From Syntrophaceae bacterium UBA1062 (GTDB taxonomy: Bacteria > Desulfobacterota > Desulfomonilia > UBA1062), in the NCBI GenBank assembly GCA_002316295.1, contig DCDF01000159.1, forward strand, positions 1 to 7,116: a stretch of DNA of 7,116 bases, given 5' to 3'. The position numbers and the translations under genes were made by a program. The notes below the pieces were generated by a model. It saw only the letters and a list, made by a program, of their open reading frames with translations, was not told the DNA's origin and ran no database searches. Shown here piece after piece: positions 4,843 to 7,116 of this stretch (positions are counted from its first letter, which is position 1; each line of letters starts with the position of its first letter).

Positions 4843-6570
4843 ATGATACAGCTCTCGGAAAATGCTCGAAAGATCCTCAACGCCCGGTATCTGAAAAAGG
4901 ACGATCGGGGAAACGTGGTGGAGACGCCCGAAGACATTTTCCGCCGGGTCGCCCGTCATGTGGCTGCCGCCGAGAAAATCTATGACTGGGAAACCCGGCC
5001 GGACGAATGCGAGGAGCGGTTCTATGAGATCATGTCCTCGCTCGAGTTCCTGCCGAACTCCCCCACCCTCATGAACGCAGGCAGGGAGCTGGGTCAGCTC
5101 TCCGCGTGCTTCGTCCTCCCCATCGAAGACAATCTGGGGTCGATCTTCGAGACGCTCAAGGAAACCGCCCTCATCCACCAGAGCGGAGGAGGCACCGGCT
5201 TCTCCTTCAGCAACTTGAGGCCGAAGAACGACATCGTGGCAACCACCAGCGGGATCGCGAGCGGCCCGGTCTCGTTCATGAAGATATTCAATGCGGCCAC
5301 CGACATCATCAAGCAGGGCGGCACGCGCCGAGGGGCGAACATGGGGGTGCTCAGGGTGGACCATCCGGACATCCGCGAGTTCATAGAGGTCAAGGCCGAC
5401 CCGGGCGAGCTGCAGAGCTTCAATCTCTCCGTGGGAGTTACCGACTCTTTCATGAAGGCGGTCAAGACCGGCGGCCCCATCGACCTCGTCAACCCCCGGA
5501 CCCGCACGGCCGCGGGCAGGGTGAGCGCGAGCGAGCTCTTCGACCTGATGACCGAGTGCGCATGGGAGAGCGGAGAGCCCGGCCTGCTCTTCCTGGACCG
5601 CATCAACAGGAACAACCCCACACCCCGGCTGGGGGCCATCGAAAGCACGAACCCCTGCGGCGAACAGCCGCTGCTGCCGTACGAGTCGTGCAACCTCGGA
5701 TCCATAAACCTGGTCAAGATGATCCGCCGGGGCGCCCGGGGGCCGGAGATCGACTGGGGAAAGCTCGGAGATACCGTCAGGACCGGCGTACGCTTTCTTG
5801 ACGACGTCATCGACGTGAACCACTTTCCCATCCCGGAGATCGAGAAGATCACCCGGGCAAACCGGAAGATCGGCCTGGGAGTCATGGGATTCGCCCACTT
5901 CCTCATCCTGATGGGCATCCCCTACGGGTCGGACGCGAGCATCCGGATCGCAGAAGAGCTCATGGCGTTCATCACAAAACAGGCGCACGACGCGTCCCGT
6001 GAGCTGGCCGCGCAGCGGGGGCCTTTTCCGAACTTCTCTCAGAGTATCTATGCTGGCCGCGGAGATGCCCCCATGAGGAATGCCATGGTCACGACCATCG
6101 CCCCGACCGGGAGCCTGAGCATCATCGCGGAGTGCTCATCCGGGATTGAACCCATCTACGGCCTCACTACGACACGCAGCGTGGCAGGAGGCATCGAGCT
6201 CTCCCAGGTGGACCCGGTCTTACGCAGGATAGCGACAGAACAGGCTTTCCTGAGCCCGGAGCAGCAGACGGCGGGTGTTTCCGACGGCCCTGTGACCGAT
6301 GCGACAGGCCTTCCGCCAGAGCTGCGCAGGCTTTTCGTCACGGCGCTGAACATCCCGCCCTCACAGCATGTCGAGATCCAGGCGGCCTTTCAGCGCCACA
6401 CGGACAACGCCGTGTCCAAGACCATCAACTTTCCCTCTCACATCAGCGTCCAGAGCATGAAGGAGACGCTGATGCTCGCCTTCGAGCTCGGTTGCAAAGG
6501 GGTCACCATCTATCGCGACAAGAGCAGGGCGGACCAGGTCGTCCGCTGCGGCATGGGCAAAGCGTGCTGA
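4843..6570 (+). CDS. nrdJ: Adenosylcobalamin-dependent (class II) ribonucleotide reductase
   Basis: This 575-residue enzyme makes deoxyribonucleotides from ribonucleotides, using adenosylcobalamin to create the active-site thiyl radical, so it works with or without oxygen. The N-terminal region (SENARKILNARYLKKD, ETPEDIFRRVA) is the usual reductase N-domain; no ATP-cone precedes it. Cys89 (SACFV) and Cys283 (YESCNLGSINL) should be the redox pair. NPCGE (270-274) carries the radical Cys272 and catalytic Glu274. Other hallmarks are HQSGGGTGFSFSNLRP (112-127), GTRRGANMG (160-168) and PTGSLSIIAECSSGIEP (421-437). The end (GCKGVTIYRD, then CGMGKAC) has a CX5C pair at 569 and 575 that could be the arm that re-reduces the active site. 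The ATG at 4843 follows GGGGAGGG, 8 nt upstream. It stands alone on the plus strand, divergent from the acidic-protein gene. No TSCPD-domain partner follows. Confidence 0.97.
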   Translation: MIQLSENARKILNARYLKKDDRGNVVETPEDIFRRVARHVAAAEKIYDWETRPDECEERFYEIMSSLEFLPNSPTLMNAGRELGQLSACFVLPIEDNLGSIFETLKETALIHQSGGGTGFSFSNLRPKNDIVATTSGIASGPVSFMKIFNAATDIIKQGGTRRGANMGVLRVDHPDIREFIEVKADPGELQSFNLSVGVTDSFMKAVKTGGPIDLVNPRTRTAAGRVSASELFDLMTECAWESGEPGLLFLDRINRNNPTPRLGAIESTNPCGEQPLLPYESCNLGSINLVKMIRRGARGPEIDWGKLGDTVRTGVRFLDDVIDVNHFPIPEIEKITRANRKIGLGVMGFAHFLILMGIPYGSDASIRIAEELMAFITKQAHDASRELAAQRGPFPNFSQSIYAGRGDAPMRNAMVTTIAPTGSLSIIAECSSGIEPIYGLTTTRSVAGGIELSQVDPVLRRIATEQAFLSPEQQTAGVSDGPVTDATGLPPELRRLFVTALNIPPSQHVEIQAAFQRHTDNAVSKTINFPSHISVQSMKETLMLAFELGCKGVTIYRDKSRADQVVRCGMGKAC

Positions 6571-6603
6571 TGCCGACGGAGAGGAATGCTCCCGGAATGG
6601 CAT

Positions 6604-6619
6604 CAGGGATGGATCCCTG
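6604..6619 (+). terminator. Perfect short hairpin downstream of nrdJ
   Basis: CAGGGAT (6604-6610) and ATCCCTG (6613-6619) form a 7-bp inverted repeat around GG; in RNA this would be 6 bp with a 4-nt loop. It lies 34 bp past the nrdJ stop, between two convergent genes. No T run follows on either strand, so it is at best a weak intrinsic terminator. The rest of 6571-6827 holds nothing I recognise. Confidence 0.25.
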
Positions 6620-6827
6620 TCAATGAAGAAACAGGCCGTCTCCCGTCTGCATGAGGCGTTTGAGCGGCTGCAGCGTGAACGTGCAGGCAACCATCGAGCA
6701 CGATCCGGCCGGGTTTTGCCTGTCCGCCTGGCCGGCTTCCGGCTCGAAAGCGATGCGGAAGATCATGTGAAGACGGAAAATCCGCCTTCGGGGCCGCGGG
6801 GATGGGACCCTCCGGCGATGTACTCGC

Positions 6828-7116
6828 TCATTCATCGCCGGATGGCCGCAGACTCTCCGTTACCGAGATCTGGTATGAGCCAAACTCGGATCCTGGACAG
6901 GACACCACAAATATCATCGCAATGCATTCCTTGTCGCACTGCCAGAAAATGCTTGGGCCGGCGCCCGCCTCGCAACCCTCGTCACAGATCTCGCCAGTGC
7001 CTGTCTCCGGGTCGTCGACCTCGAAGATTACACACAGCTTTGTGTCACATCCGGTTGTCTCAATTGTATAATCATAGCCGGGAAGAGCATCAAAGAAGAT
7101 GAGATCCAGATCTCCC
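6828..7116 (-). CDS. C-terminal end of a secreted protein, cysteine-rich PPC-like domain (N-terminus off window)
   Basis: Ninety-five residues and a TGA stop (6830-6828) are visible; the gene enters from the right edge. The pattern GDLDLIFFDALPGYDYTIET, then TGCDTKLCVIFEVDD, then PSIFWQC and GSYQISVTESL, resembles the bacterial pre-peptidase C-terminal (PPC) beta-sandwich. Members often read D-x-D-x-F, Y-T-I-E-T, T-x-L-x-L-Y and end in G-x-Y-x-L-x-V. PPC domains sit at the end of secreted proteases and surface proteins and assist export or binding. The visible part has seven cysteines (positions 23, 28, 44, 48, 60, 64 and 73 of the fragment), unusual for a PPC domain, which suggests disulfides in an exported protein. 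The protein ends in a polar tail, RPSGDE. The catalytic or main domain is outside the window. The gene is convergent with nrdJ, 257 bp away. The reading frame is favoured by its residue pattern; the overlapping plus-strand frame is Arg/Pro-rich and featureless. Confidence 0.72.
   Translation of the reverse strand, partial: GDLDLIFFDALPGYDYTIETTGCDTKLCVIFEVDDPETGTGEICDEGCEAGAGPSIFWQCDKECIAMIFVVSCPGSEFGSYQISVTESLRPSGDE

Noticed and set aside
4648..5988. 446-codon minus-strand frame opposite nrdJ
   Set aside because: Shadow of a GC-rich gene; nrdJ has every catalytic motif on the plus strand.
6623..7102. 159-codon plus-strand frame after nrdJ
   Set aside because: Arg-rich, no domain, no ribosome site, and it overlaps the minus-strand PPC-like reading frame.

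Overview
The window is a GC-rich bacterial chromosome segment with seven protein-coding loci, two of them cut by the window edges and one broken by frameshifts. The gene set fits an anaerobic or microaerobic Gram-negative bacterium, perhaps Desulfobacterota or Nitrospirota. It contains an oxygen-independent B12-dependent ribonucleotide reductase, a NifX-type Fe-Mo cluster protein, a Bcp peroxiredoxin and secreted repeat or adhesion-like proteins. This placement is inferred from gene content, not from a phylogenetic marker search.

Layout. (1) 1-1455, minus: the N-terminal 485 residues of a lipoprotein with a lipobox, a DUF5018-like domain and an array of 54-residue repeats that runs off the left edge. 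(2) 1456-1778: non-coding, with candidate divergent promoters. (3) 1779-2789, plus: an AI-2E/PerM-family permease. (4) about 3053-3436, plus: a NifX/NifB-like cofactor protein whose reading frame is broken. (5) 3474-3953, minus: a Bcp-type peroxiredoxin with its own strong promoter, convergent with (4). (6) 4059-4502, minus: a small exported protein with a very acidic tail. (7) 4503-4842: a divergent intergenic region with a minus-strand promoter and a weak NrdR-box-like site. (8) 4843-6570, plus: class II ribonucleotide reductase NrdJ. (9) 6828-7116, minus: the C-terminal end of a cysteine-rich, PPC-like secreted protein, convergent with nrdJ.

The genes look like independent transcription units rather than one pathway. 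NrdJ supplies deoxyribonucleotides without oxygen or a tyrosyl radical, and Bcp removes peroxides. The lipoprotein, the acidic protein and the PPC-like protein are envelope or secreted products.

The most notable observations are two. The cofactor-protein locus can be restored to one frame by three separate one-base additions, each in a C or G run, which suggests either decay or sequencing error. The 162-bp repeat array keeps its period without any indel and shows signs of recent homogenisation. I found no CRISPR array, tRNA, rRNA, insertion sequence or defence system, and no convincing undescribed system.
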